Source: an uncultured Owenweeksia sp. (GTDB lineage: Bacteria; Bacteroidota; Bacteroidia; Flavobacteriales; Schleiferiaceae). Taken from it: DNA of 64,000 nt. The stretch covers positions 30,250 through 94,249 of the forward strand of contig CAKZRR010000027.1 of NCBI GenBank assembly GCA_937146805.1, written 5' to 3'. A model generated the notes under the pieces. It was given only the letters and a program-made list of their open reading frames with translations. It ran no database searches and was not told the DNA's origin. The translations under genes were made by a program, and so were the position numbers. Positions 16,256 through 24,480 of this stretch are shown here, one piece after another. How positions within the stretch are numbered: position 1 is the stretch's first letter; the number at the start of each line of letters is the position of its first letter.

Positions 16256-19104
16256 TATTTATTGAGATATAAATTTCGTTCGGAATAAATTTTTCTAAAA
16301 ACAGGGTCTTTTAAGCTATCAATAAAATAAATTTTTTCGCCCGTAGATTTCATTTCTGGCCCTAAGTTTTTATTTACGTTAGGAAACTTGTTAAATGAAA
16401 ACACGGGTTGCTTAATAGCCCAACCCTTCAGTTGAGGGTTAAACTTAAAATCTTTGACTTTATTTTTACGAAGCATCACTTTTGTGGCATAATTCACATA
16501 AGGCTCATCATAAGCTTTGGCTATAAAAGGCACCGTACGTGAAGCTCTAGGATTGGCCTCAATAATAAATACCGTATCGTTTTTAACGGCAAACTGAATA
16601 TTGATAAGCCCTACCGTGTTTAATGCCTTGGCAATTTTTACGGTATGATCTTTAATTTGCTGCATTACCAATTCACCCAAATTAAATGGCGGTAAAGTGG
16701 CGTTACTATCGCCCGAGTGAATTCCGCAAGGCTCTACATGCTCCATTATTCCTATAATGTACACATCTTCTCCATCGCAAATAGCATCGGCTTCGGCCTC
16801 TATGGCACCTTCTAAATAATGGTCTAATAAAACTCGGTTACCCGGAAACTGTCTAAACAACTCGATAACATGATGCTCCAATTCATCTTGGTTAATCACA
16901 ATTTTCATTCCCTGACCACCTAGCACATAAGACGGACGCACCAGAATTGGGAATCCTAACTTTTCGGCTAAATCATGCGCTTCATCGGCATTGGTGATTA
17001 CACCAAAACGTGGGTAAGGAATCTCATTTTCTTTCAATAACTCAGAGAACCTTCCACGATCTTCTGCTAAATCCAATGACTTATAATCGGTACCTAAAAT
17101 CGGAATACCAAAACGCTCCAATTTTTCGGCCAATTTTAAGGCCGTTTGTCCACCCAGTTGCACTATTACACCTTCCGGCTTTTCATTTAAAATGATATCG
17201 TAAATATGCTCCCAAAATACCGGCTCAAAGTAGAGCTTATCAGCTGTGTCAAAATCGGTTGAAACCGTTTCGGGATTGCAATTAATCATAATGGTTTCGT
17301 AACCACACTCTTTAGCGGCTAACACTCCATGCACGCAGCAATAGTCAAATTCAATGCCTTGGCCAATACGATTTGGACCCGAGCCCAACACAATTACCTT
17401 AGGTTTATCACTAGGGTTACTTTCATTTTTTGCTGCTAATTGACCCTGTGCGTTTTGCATCGGGTACTCAAAAGTAGAATAGTAGTACGGTGTTTGAGCC
17501 TTAAACTCTGCCGCACAAGTATCTACTAATTTCCAAACGCGCTTTACATCCATTTCATGGCGTTTGGCGTGTACTTCGCTTTCTAAACAGCCCATCATAT
17601 GCGCTATTTGTCTATCGGCAAAGCCTTTAATTTTAGCCTCCATCATTAACTCCTGAGGCAATGTATTTAGTTGATGCTTTTCTATTTCGCTTTGTACCTG
17701 TACCAGTTCTTCAAATTGACGCAAATACCACATATCAATACGGGTAATTTCGTGAATTCGTCTTAATGGAATCCCCAACTGAATGGCATCGTAAATTACA
17801 AATACACGATTCCAACTGGCTTTTTCCAGCATTTCCAACACCTCATCTTGGTCGGTATACCCTTTGCCATCGGCTCCCAGTCCATTCCTCTTTACCTCTA
17901 AAGATTGAGCAGCTTTATGCAAGGCCTCCTGAAAAGAGCGACCAATTCCCATTACCTCACCTACTGATTTCATTTGAAGCCCTAAACGTCTGTCGGCACC
18001 TTCAAATTTGTCGAAATTCCAACGTGGAATTTTTACAATTACATAATCCAGCGTAGGCTCAAAGTAAGCACTGGTAGTTTTGGTGATTTGATTCATCAGC
18101 TCATCTAAATGATAACCGATGGCCAATTTGGTGGCTATTTTAGCAATAGGATAACCCGTTGCTTTACTGGCTAATGCCGATGAGCGCGAAACACGTGGGT
18201 TAATTTCAATAGCCACAATGTCTTCGTTTTCATCATCACTCACCGCAAACTGCACGTTACAACCACCCGCAAAGGTGCCAATAGAGCGCATCATTTTAAT
18301 AGCCATATCACGCATCTTTTGATACGTTTTATCAGATAAAGTCATTGCGGGCGCCACGGTAATCGAATCTCCTGTGTGGATTCCCATTGGATCCATATTC
18401 TCTATGGAGCAAATGATAACTACATTGTCACTTGCATCTCTAAGTAGCTCTAATTCATACTCTTTCCATCCCAAAAGTGCTTTATCAATAAGCACCTCAT
18501 GTATTGGAGATGCTTCAAGGCCACGACTTAAAGCAATTTCAAATTCATCTTCGGTAAACACAAAAGTAGCTCCCGAACCACCCAATGTAAAAGAAGGACG
18601 AATACATAAAGGGAAACCGAATTCTTGCGCAATTTCTTTACCCTTAAGAGCCGATGTAGCAATTTTAGCGGGTGCCACCGGAATTTCAATTTTATTCATC
18701 AGCAGCCTAAACTGCTCTCTATCCTCGGTAATGTTAATGGCGTCAATATCAACCCCAATAATTTTTACATTATGGTCTTCCCAAATACCTTGCTTATCCG
18801 CTTCAATACAAAGGTTTAAAGCAGTTTGCCCTCCCATGGTAGGTAGTACGGCATCAATTCGTTGCTCTTCTAATATTTTTTCAATGGATTCCGGCTCCAG
18901 CGGCAATAGATATACATGATCGGCCACTACCTTATCCGTCATAATGGTAGCCGGGTTGGAGTTAATCAGCGTTACTTCTATTCCTTCTTCACGAAGAGAA
19001 CGAGCGGCTTGAGAACCTGCATAATCAAACTCACAAGCTTGACCAATTACAATAGGACCACTTCCTATTATTAAAACCGATTTGATTGAATTATCCTTTG
19101 GCAT
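16255..19104 (-). CDS. carB: Carbamoyl-phosphate synthase large chain (no MGS domain)
   Basis: 949 residues. CarB makes carbamoyl phosphate from ammonia (delivered by CarA), bicarbonate and two ATP for pyrimidine and arginine synthesis. Both homologous ATP-grasp halves are present: the first opens KSVLIIGSGPIVIGQACEFDYAG, the second KVIVLGSGPNRIGQGIEFDYC; each has NPRxSRS/NPRASRT signatures. E. coli CarB has 1073 residues; here the chain ends after the second ATP-grasp half, so the C-terminal methylglyoxal-synthase-like allosteric domain is missing. carA is not in this window. Divided from rpmH by a strong terminator. Confidence 0.97.
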   Translation of the reverse strand: MPKDNSIKSVLIIGSGPIVIGQACEFDYAGSQAARSLREEGIEVTLINSNPATIMTDKVVADHVYLLPLEPESIEKILEEQRIDAVLPTMGGQTALNLCIEADKQGIWEDHNVKIIGVDIDAINITEDREQFRLLMNKIEIPVAPAKIATSALKGKEIAQEFGFPLCIRPSFTLGGSGATFVFTEDEFEIALSRGLEASPIHEVLIDKALLGWKEYELELLRDASDNVVIICSIENMDPMGIHTGDSITVAPAMTLSDKTYQKMRDMAIKMMRSIGTFAGGCNVQFAVSDDENEDIVAIEINPRVSRSSALASKATGYPIAKIATKLAIGYHLDELMNQITKTTSAYFEPTLDYVIVKIPRWNFDKFEGADRRLGLQMKSVGEVMGIGRSFQEALHKAAQSLEVKRNGLGADGKGYTDQDEVLEMLEKASWNRVFVIYDAIQLGIPLRRIHEITRIDMWYLRQFEELVQVQSEIEKHQLNTLPQELMMEAKIKGFADRQIAHMMGCLESEVHAKRHEMDVKRVWKLVDTCAAEFKAQTPYYYSTFEYPMQNAQGQLAAKNESNPSDKPKVIVLGSGPNRIGQGIEFDYCCVHGVLAAKECGYETIMINCNPETVSTDFDTADKLYFEPVFWEHIYDIILNEKPEGVIVQLGGQTALKLAEKLERFGIPILGTDYKSLDLAEDRGRFSELLKENEIPYPRFGVITNADEAHDLAEKLGFPILVRPSYVLGGQGMKIVINQDELEHHVIELFRQFPGNRVLLDHYLEGAIEAEADAICDGEDVYIIGIMEHVEPCGIHSGDSNATLPPFNLGELVMQQIKDHTVKIAKALNTVGLINIQFAVKNDTVFIIEANPRASRTVPFIAKAYDEPYVNYATKVMLRKNKVKDFKFNPQLKGWAIKQPVFSFNKFPNVNKNLGPEMKSTGEKIYFIDSLKDPVFRKIYSERNLYLNK

Positions 19105-19154
19105 TTGTAAAACTCTTAAAAGTCAGAAAGTTGGGGGAAATTTGGATACTTGAC

Positions 19155-19190
19155 AAAAAAAAAGGTGTTACCATTGGCAACACCTTTTTT
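19155..19190 (-). terminator. Bidirectional-looking terminator after rpmH
   Basis: Stem GGTGTT (19164-19169) and AACACC (19179-19184), with inner CC/GG pairs, is flanked by an A-run on the left and a T-run on the right. On the minus strand it follows the rpmH stop and separates it from carB. Confidence 0.85.
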
Positions 19191-19217
19191 GAATATTATT
19201 TGAAATGCAAAGCTCAA

Positions 19218-19376
19218 TTAGGCTTTGTGATTAGCACCATCAGAAACGGTCAACCTCTTACGGCCCTTCGCTCTACGTAAAGCTAAAACCTTACGTCCGC
19301 TAGCAGATGCCATTCTTTCACGAAATCCGTGCTTATTTTTTCTTTTTCTGTTCGATGGTTGATAAGTCCGTTTCAT
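19218..19376 (-). CDS. rpmH: 50S ribosomal protein L34
   Basis: 52 residues. The translation begins [18 protein letters not shown] and continues [20 protein letters not shown], the universal L34 signature. It is a structural protein of the large ribosomal subunit. The Bacteroidota form has a slightly longer C-terminus ([12 protein letters not shown]), as seen here. It stands alone on the minus strand with its own exact -7 promoter element and a terminator downstream. The usual bacterial neighbours dnaA and rnpA are not adjacent. Confidence 0.97.
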   Translation of the reverse strand: MKRTYQPSNRKRKNKHGFRERMASASGRKVLALRRAKGRKRLTVSDGANHKA

Positions 19377-19417
19377 CTTAATATATCTTTACCGTGGGTT
19401 TTTCTATTTTCGGGCTG

Positions 19418-19425
19418 CAAATATA
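19418..19425 (-). promoter_or_regulatory. -7 promoter element of rpmH
   Basis: Minus-strand TATATTTG followed by C is an exact match to TAnnTTTG. It lies 42 bp upstream of the rpmH ATG, predicting a leader of roughly 35 nt. Confidence 0.65.
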
Positions 19426-19468
19426 CAAGTATCTTTAAATGATACAACACTTATAAAACAGTTATTTT

Positions 19469-20248
19469 ATGTCTTATTTTAAAGACAAAACTATTTGGCT
19501 TACAGGCGCTTCCTCTGGAATTGGCGAAGCCACTGCCAAGGCGCTATCATCTGAGGGTTGCAAGCTAATAATTTCGGCTAGACGCGAGAGCGAGCTGCAA
19601 CGCGTAAAAAACGAATGCGCCCACCCCGAAATGGTGACAATTTTGGCATTAGACCTTGAAAAACACCAGCAAGCCGCACAATGGGTAGCCCAAGCTTGGG
19701 ATATTTTTGGGGGTATTGACGTTTTGTTTAACAATGGTGGTATTGGTCAATTAAGCGCAGCGCTTGACACCCAGGAACAGGTGGAACGCAAAATTTTCGA
19801 AATCAATTATTTTGGAAATATTGCTCTAAGTAAGGCTCTACTCCCTAAAATGCTCAAAGCCAACAAAGGTCAAATTGTGGCTACTGCTAGCATTGCCGCT
19901 AATTTTGGGCAAGCCAATTTAGCCGCCTACTCTGCCTCTAAAGCCGCCCTTAAACTATACTATGAAAGCCTTTGGCAGGAGTTAAAACAAACACCCTTAA
20001 AAATTCAAGTTGTAAGTCCCGGTTTTATTCAAACACAGGTAACCCTTAATTCGCTTACCGCAGATGGAGCCGCATTGGGTAAAAACAGCCCTGCCCAAGA
20101 AAAAGGAATGCCTACTTCCGTATTCGCTAAAAAGCTGATGAAAGTCATGGCGGGAAGTAAATTTCACAGCTACATTGGCCGCAAAGAATTATTGGCCGTG
20201 CCATTACATGCTTTGTTTCCTCGGTTGTTTTATAAACTGTTAAAATAA
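19469..20248 (+). CDS. Short-chain dehydrogenase/reductase (classical SDR)
   Basis: 259 residues. Classical SDR with the cofactor motif TGASSGIG (12-19), structural NNGG (88-91; usually NNAG), and the catalytic triad S141 (in ATASIAAN), Y154 and K158 (YSASK). The Arg-rich ARRE after beta-2 suggests NADP(H) use. The C-terminus ends in a hydrophobic helix region (VPLHALFPRLFYKLL), as in membrane-associated DHRS7-like SDRs. Substrate unknown. It is divergent from rpmH. Confidence 0.88.
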   Translation: MSYFKDKTIWLTGASSGIGEATAKALSSEGCKLIISARRESELQRVKNECAHPEMVTILALDLEKHQQAAQWVAQAWDIFGGIDVLFNNGGIGQLSAALDTQEQVERKIFEINYFGNIALSKALLPKMLKANKGQIVATASIAANFGQANLAAYSASKAALKLYYESLWQELKQTPLKIQVVSPGFIQTQVTLNSLTADGAALGKNSPAQEKGMPTSVFAKKLMKVMAGSKFHSYIGRKELLAVPLHALFPRLFYKLLK

Positions 20249-20260
20249 GCTCTTGACTTC

Positions 20261-20278
20261 TAGCCACAGGCTGCAAGT
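20261..20278 (+). repeat. Left flank repeat of the S23 cassette
   Basis: TAGCCACAGGCTGCAAG lies just upstream of the four-helix-bundle gene. Its first bases (TAGCCA-A-GCT) recur at the stop codon of that gene (20644-20654), giving an imperfect direct repeat around the gene. Confidence 0.45.
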
Positions 20279-20289
20279 AATTTTATCCA

Positions 20290-20646
20290 ATGAAGAATTT
20301 TAAGAAACTGTTAATTTGGCAAAAAGGAATGGATATTGTTAAGGAAGTTTACCGCCTTACGGCAGTATTACCAACTGAAGAAAAATACGGCCTTAGCTCG
20401 CAAATGAAAAGATGTGCTGTTAGTATTCCATCAAATATTGCTGAAGGCAGTTGTAAAAAAAGCCCAAAACATCAGGCGCATTTTATCGAAATAGCTATTG
20501 GATCAACATTTGAACTTGAAACCCAACTACTCATTTGTATAGAAAATGCATTAATTTTAAAGGATGACGCAAAACCTTTACTAACGTTAATTGAAGAAGA
20601 ACAAAAAATGACGTATGCCTACCAGCAAAGATTAACAAATGATTAG
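20290..20646 (+). CDS. Four-helix-bundle protein (S23 / rRNA intervening-sequence protein)
   Basis: 118 residues matching the S23 family: N-terminal KLLIWQKGMDIVKEVYRLT, the hallmark SSQMKRCAVSIPSNIAEG (about 56-73), then FIEIAIGSTFELETQL. The family was first found inside intervening sequences of 23S rRNA genes but is also scattered through Bacteroidota genomes, often near avd-type or repeat elements. Function is unknown; the fold is a four-helix bundle that forms pentamers in the related Avd protein. Here there is no rRNA nearby. It is bounded by short repeats, suggesting a mobile or once-mobile cassette. Confidence 0.9.
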   Translation: MKNFKKLLIWQKGMDIVKEVYRLTAVLPTEEKYGLSSQMKRCAVSIPSNIAEGSCKKSPKHQAHFIEIAIGSTFELETQLLICIENALILKDDAKPLLTLIEEEQKMTYAYQQRLTND

Positions 20647-20675
20647 CCATAGCTTGTAGCTTGTAGCTTGTAGCT
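20644..20675 (+). repeat. Right flank repeat: TAGCCA plus tandem AGCTTGT
   Basis: It begins at the stop codon of the S23 gene with TAGCCATAGCT and runs into about 3.6 copies of the 7-mer AGCTTGT (20651-20675). The TTG within these units lies 16-23 bp before the -7 element of the next gene. Confidence 0.65.
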
Positions 20676-20686
20676 AAAAATAATAG

Positions 20687-20694
20687 TAATTTTG
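20687..20694 (+). promoter_or_regulatory. -7 promoter element of the 2OG oxygenase gene
   Basis: TAATTTTG is an exact match to TAnnTTTG and lies 20 bp before the ATG at 20715. TTG triplets of the AGCTTGT repeat at 20661 and 20668 are at plausible -33 spacing. Confidence 0.55.
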
Positions 20695-20714
20695 AAATCT
20701 CTAAAAAACCTATA

Positions 20715-21536
20715 ATGAGTATCCCTCTTATTAACCCAAAATATACTTCCGCGGAGGCGCAAAAAGAGCTGCGCAGCCAATTTGATAATGCTGTGCCTTG
20801 TCGCCACTTGGTGCTAGATAATTTCCTAGATGAGGACTTGGCTGATAAATTGTTTGCCAACTTTCCAAGCTTAGACTCTTTAAACGTAAAGCGTAAAAGC
20901 CTGAACGAAGAAAAAGCGGAGGACTACCATTTTGAGCGCTGGGATCCTGCCTTTACTGATTTACGTAAAGTGGTAGGTAGCGATGAGTTTTACCAATGGA
21001 TGCGGAAGGTTACGGGTGTTGAAGGACTTATCACCACTACCGATTCGCTAGGATCAGGGGTGCACCAAGGTGGAGATGGCAGCTATGTAGATGTACATGT
21101 AGATGTAAACATGAACCCCGAAGCGGGCTTGTGGCGAAGAGTAAACTTATTGATTTACCTAAATAAAGAGTGGAAAGAAGAGTACGGTGGCCACTTAGAA
21201 CTTTGGGATAAACCCATGAAGGTAAAGCACCAGCATGTAGCGCCTAGCCACAATAGAGCGGTTATTTTTTATACCGATGATAACTCGCCCCACGGTTATT
21301 CTAAAATAAATATACCCAAAGGCGAAAGCCGTAAATCCTTTTACACCTACTATTACACCGAAATTGGTGAAGGCTTTAAATACCGCGATTCCAAATTTGT
21401 TTCTCGCCCAGATGACAGCGTACGTAAAAAGATTTTAACCGAAACCAAGGAAACGATTAAGATTAGAGCCAAGCAGTTTTTAAAAGCTTTAGGAGTGAAA
21501 TCGCTCGACTTCCAAGATAAGAATAAGGATAAGTAG
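20715..21536 (+). CDS. 2OG-Fe(II) oxygenase (prolyl-4-hydroxylase-like)
   Basis: 273 residues. The double-stranded beta-helix dioxygenase core shows the iron-binding triad H128-x-D130 (in DVHVDVNMN) and H193 (SPHGYSK), with NLLIYLN and GGHLELWD strands between. Such enzymes use 2-oxoglutarate, O2 and Fe(II) to hydroxylate proteins or small molecules. The VHVD and SPHGYS context resembles the prolyl 4-hydroxylase/EGL-9 subgroup. The charged C-terminal tail (KNKDK) is likely disordered. Substrate unknown. Confidence 0.85.
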   Translation: MSIPLINPKYTSAEAQKELRSQFDNAVPCRHLVLDNFLDEDLADKLFANFPSLDSLNVKRKSLNEEKAEDYHFERWDPAFTDLRKVVGSDEFYQWMRKVTGVEGLITTTDSLGSGVHQGGDGSYVDVHVDVNMNPEAGLWRRVNLLIYLNKEWKEEYGGHLELWDKPMKVKHQHVAPSHNRAVIFYTDDNSPHGYSKINIPKGESRKSFYTYYYTEIGEGFKYRDSKFVSRPDDSVRKKILTETKETIKIRAKQFLKALGVKSLDFQDKNKDK

Positions 21537-21595
21537 CGGGGTAATAGGTAGTATTGAGATGTAATATTTTATTACTTAGTTGGTAATCTATAAAA

Positions 21596-22129
21596 TCAAT
21601 CACTCGAGGCAAGTACTAATATAGTAGCAATAAGCCCTATTCCTAAAATGGCGCTATTTTGCATTCTTTTTCTTTGTTCATCTTCATAAGCCTGTTGTCT
21701 TTTTTCTTGTTGGACTAGCTGTAACTGTCTATTCTGCAACCTATACCAATGCCTCAAAAGAATCTCTTTCACCTGTTCGAGTGTTTTACTCGGTTCATTT
21801 GGATTTAACTCAACATAGTCATGACCATATTTGAATCCACCATATTTCTCATTCACTCCTTTTTCAAATATTATCAAACTTGGCTTTTTCTTAGCCTCTA
21901 AATATCCAATTTCTTCACGAACAAACCCTGATGTCAAACCACTTTCAGTTAATAAAATCAATGAGACATCACAATCCTCTATCATCAATTTAATTTTTTC
22001 AGTAATTGAGTTCTGCATGTCGACCTTATGCTCGGCTATAAACAACTCTATTCCGCCCGAGCCAACTTCATTCTGTATTCCATCAAGCAATGCTTCATCT
22101 TTCATTGAGTGACTCACAAAAACTTTCAT
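21596..22129 (-). CDS. TIR-like domain protein with C-terminal membrane anchor
   Basis: 177 residues. The N-terminal ~125 residues look like a TIR or TIR-like domain: KVFVSHSMKDEAL (strand A and box 1), GGIELFIAEHKV (strand B), MIEDCDVSLILLTESGLTSGFVREEIGYLEAKK (strand C and the following helix, with acidic E72/E73 where NADase TIRs place the catalytic glutamate), then PSLIIFEKGV. A basic, Gln-rich coiled stretch (130-155) leads to one hydrophobic helix (158-174). TIR domains act as NAD+-consuming defence effectors or as scaffolds. No partner gene is adjacent, so the role is unresolved. Confidence 0.72.
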   Translation of the reverse strand: MKVFVSHSMKDEALLDGIQNEVGSGGIELFIAEHKVDMQNSITEKIKLMIEDCDVSLILLTESGLTSGFVREEIGYLEAKKKPSLIIFEKGVNEKYGGFKYGHDYVELNPNEPSKTLEQVKEILLRHWYRLQNRQLQLVQQEKRQQAYEDEQRKRMQNSAILGIGLIATILVLASSD

Positions 22130-22170
22130 ACCTATTTAGCTTAAAGACTTATAAAATATTTTCAAATCAA

Positions 22171-23067
22171 TCACCCCATCTGTTCACTCAAAACTGCAAT
22201 GCCTTCGGCAAACGAATGTGGATTGTAACCCAGCTCATTACGGGCCTTATCTAAAACAAAACCGGTTACAGGCGGGCGCTTAGCACGTTGGTTTAAGGTG
22301 GTGGAGCTAATGGGGTTTATAATGGATTTATCCAAGTTCCAAAAGTCGGCCACCGCCTCTACAATTTGCATAACGTTTAATTGGTCTTTACCCGAAATAT
22401 TATACACCCCCGTTGCCTTTTGTTTGGCTGCCAAAATGCAACCATCGGCTAAATCTTCGGCTAGTGTAGGAGATCTAAATTGATCGTTTACTACATTAAT
22501 GGCTTCCCCTTTTTCAAGGGCGCCTTTGGCCCATAATACAATATTAGAGCGGCTCATATCTTCTACAATACCATACACTAAAACGGTGCGTAAAATGGCA
22601 GCAGCCACTCCGCTTTCCTGCACAATTTTTTCTGCTTTTAGCTTTGATTCTCCGTAATAACTCACCGGATTTGGCTCGTCTTCCTCTTTGTATGGGCCAG
22701 CGGTTCCATCAAAAATAAAATCGGTAGATAGATGCACCAAGTGGCAATTGTTGGCCTTGCAACCATCTACAATATACTGCACGGCATCTACATTTAGTTT
22801 GTCGCAGCCTAGCTTATCGTCTTCGCAAGCATCTACATTGGTCATAGCAGCTGTGTTTATAACCACATCTGGCTGGTGCTGACCAATTACATCCAACACT
22901 TGCTTACGGTTGGTAATATCCAAACTAGTATAGGTATAGTTGGTGGCTTTGGTCAGTCGGTTTTTTCCCCTAGCCGTAGCTATTAGCTCTACTTCCTTAT
23001 CCTGCGAAAGCTTTAATACTAACTTTTGCCCCAACAGGCCGTTTGATCCGGTAATAAGTATTTTCAT
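22171..23067 (-). CDS. RmlD-like NAD-dependent sugar reductase/epimerase
   Basis: 298 residues. Extended SDR fold with MKILITGSNGLLGQKLV at the cofactor loop, DVVINTAAMTNVDACE, STDFIFDGTAGPYKEED and the catalytic YYGESKLKAE (YxxxK). These are the features of the dTDP-4-dehydrorhamnose reductase (RmlD) family. Stand-alone relatives often act on other substrates, and no rmlABC genes are adjacent, so the rhamnose role is not assured. The ATG is 3 bp after the small PspC gene stop, so it is the last gene of the DUF2851-PspC-channel-PspC operon. Confidence 0.85.
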   Translation of the reverse strand: MKILITGSNGLLGQKLVLKLSQDKEVELIATARGKNRLTKATNYTYTSLDITNRKQVLDVIGQHQPDVVINTAAMTNVDACEDDKLGCDKLNVDAVQYIVDGCKANNCHLVHLSTDFIFDGTAGPYKEEDEPNPVSYYGESKLKAEKIVQESGVAAAILRTVLVYGIVEDMSRSNIVLWAKGALEKGEAINVVNDQFRSPTLAEDLADGCILAAKQKATGVYNISGKDQLNVMQIVEAVADFWNLDKSIINPISSTTLNQRAKRPPVTGFVLDKARNELGYNPHSFAEGIAVLSEQMG

Positions 23068-23070
23068 AGT

Positions 23071-23232
23071 TTACACTCTGGGCTTTATAAACGCCAGTAT
23101 TAAATAGATAATGATGGGAGAACCAAATCCAAAAATGGTGGCCAGTAAAAATACCCAACGCGTGGCTACTAAATCAACGCCAAAACGTCCACTAAGCCAG
23201 GTACAAACACCCAGTACGTTTACATTATTCAT
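23071..23232 (-). CDS. Small PspC-domain membrane protein
   Basis: 53 residues. The translation begins MNNVNVLGVCTWLSGRFGVD, followed by ATRWVFLLATIFGFGSPIIIYLILAF, which is a compact PspC domain: a short amphipathic lead-in with GVCTWL and two hydrophobic stretches. PspC is an inner-membrane component of envelope-stress systems; small PspC-like proteins are frequent in Bacteroidota with unknown roles. The ATG overlaps the stop of the K+ channel gene (ATGA, 23229-23232), and the stop is 3 bp before the reductase start. A paralogue lies on the other side of the channel gene. Confidence 0.82.
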   Translation of the reverse strand: MNNVNVLGVCTWLSGRFGVDLVATRWVFLLATIFGFGSPIIIYLILAFIKPRV

Positions 23233-24251
23233 GTGTTTAATAATTTATAAAGTAATTCTATTTCTTCAGGTTTACCCAACACAAACAAGCGCGAGTGTTG
23301 GTCAATTTTAATATCAGGGTTGGGGTTTATAACATACTCACCAGAAGGGTTTTTTAACCCAATAATAGAGCAACCCGTTTTCTGTCGTAAGGCTAAATCT
23401 TTAATTTGAATACTTTCAATAGTATCGGTAATTTGGCTTACTTCAATCTCTTCTAGGTTAATAGCCGAACTGCCCTCTACGGACAAAAATTCTAAAAACT
23501 CAACAATATTGGGAGACATTACCAAGGTAGCCATATGGGCACCTCCCACCCCTTCGGGCATTACCACATGATTGGCGCCTACTACTTTCAGTTTCTTCTC
23601 GGCACTTTCGTGAGCCGCACGGCTAATAATATTTATTTTAGGATTTAGCGAACGTGCACTAATTACCACATACAAATTATCGGCATCTTTACTCAAGGTG
23701 CTTATTAATGATTTGGCGCGCAAAGCACCAGCACGCGTTAAATCCTCATCCGATGTAGCGTCACCTTCAATAAAGTTAATATCCTTATCTATTAAGTGCT
23801 CCTCAATAATTTGTCGATCACTTTCTATCACCACAAAATCCTGATGGTAGGCCTTTAACTTTACCGCAGCACGCCTTCCGTTTCGGCCAAAGCCGCAAAT
23901 GATTACATGGTTGTTTAATTTTCCGATTCTGTTTTCCAACTGATATATTTTATAGTAAGAGGCTAGTTCGCCAGTGAGCACGGCACGTGTAACCACACTT
24001 ACCCCAAAAGCGAAAGTACCAAAACTGCTAATAATTAATATAGAGGTAAAAAGCTGGCCATAGGCGCTTAGTTCTCGCACTTCTTTAAAACCTACGGTGC
24101 TAACGGTAATTACCGTCATGTAAAAGGACTCCATTAAAGAGTAATCCTCAATAAAATAAAAGCCAAAAACTCCTAAACCCAGTACACCAAAAAGTACTAT
24201 TAAAGCAATGTATAATTGTCCGAAAACGCCAAACCGCGATTTTCTTACCAT
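23229..24251 (-). CDS. Potassium channel with TrkA-N/RCK domains
   Basis: 340 residues. Two membrane helices (about 11-32 and 66-90) flank a pore loop whose selectivity-filter region is TVSTVGF (49-55; TVGF in place of the usual TVGYG). A TrkA-N/RCK domain follows, with the NAD-binding GFGRNGRRA (120-128) and VVIESD, and a TrkA-C domain sits near the end (QITDTIESIQIKDL, SRLFVLGKPEEIELL). This is the MthK/Kch-like layout: K+ flux gated by nucleotide or ion binding to the RCK ring. It is flanked by two PspC genes in one operon. Physiological ligand unknown. Confidence 0.92.
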   Translation of the reverse strand: MVRKSRFGVFGQLYIALIVLFGVLGLGVFGFYFIEDYSLMESFYMTVITVSTVGFKEVRELSAYGQLFTSILIISSFGTFAFGVSVVTRAVLTGELASYYKIYQLENRIGKLNNHVIICGFGRNGRRAAVKLKAYHQDFVVIESDRQIIEEHLIDKDINFIEGDATSDEDLTRAGALRAKSLISTLSKDADNLYVVISARSLNPKINIISRAAHESAEKKLKVVGANHVVMPEGVGGAHMATLVMSPNIVEFLEFLSVEGSSAINLEEIEVSQITDTIESIQIKDLALRQKTGCSIIGLKNPSGEYVINPNPDIKIDQHSRLFVLGKPEEIELLYKLLNT

Positions 24252-24252
24252 C

Positions 24253-24477
24253 TTATAAATCTAAAACTGAGCTACGTGACTGGCGCCAGTAATCTTTAAT
24301 GCGAAGCCAAAACGCCAGTACCAAATAAATAATGAGTGGAGAACCGAAAGCCAAAAAGGACGTATAAATAAAATACATGCGCACCACACCCGGTTTTATT
24401 CCTATTCGCTCGCCCATACGGGTGCAAACTTCAAAACCTCTGCGTTCGCAAAAATCTCTAATACGCTCTAAATTCAT
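24253..24477 (-). CDS. PspC-domain membrane protein
   Basis: 74 residues. The first ~35 residues form an amphipathic lead (NLERIRDFCERRGFEVCTRMGERIG), then IKPGVVRMYFIYTSFLAFGSPLIIYLVLAFWLRIK, the PspC signature with GSPLIIY shared with the smaller paralogue downstream (GSPIIIY). A charged tail follows. It sits 3 bp after DUF2851 and 1 bp before the K+ channel gene, so it is clearly cotranscribed. By family knowledge it is an inner-membrane protein, possibly tied to envelope stress; a role with the channel is an inference from position. Confidence 0.85.
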   Translation of the reverse strand: MNLERIRDFCERRGFEVCTRMGERIGIKPGVVRMYFIYTSFLAFGSPLIIYLVLAFWLRIKDYWRQSRSSVLDL

Positions 24478-24480
24478 TAT

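Noticed and set aside
18374..18919. 181-codon plus-strand frame inside carB
   Set aside because: Long antisense shadow; Ser-rich translation without family features, while the minus frame is unmistakably carB.
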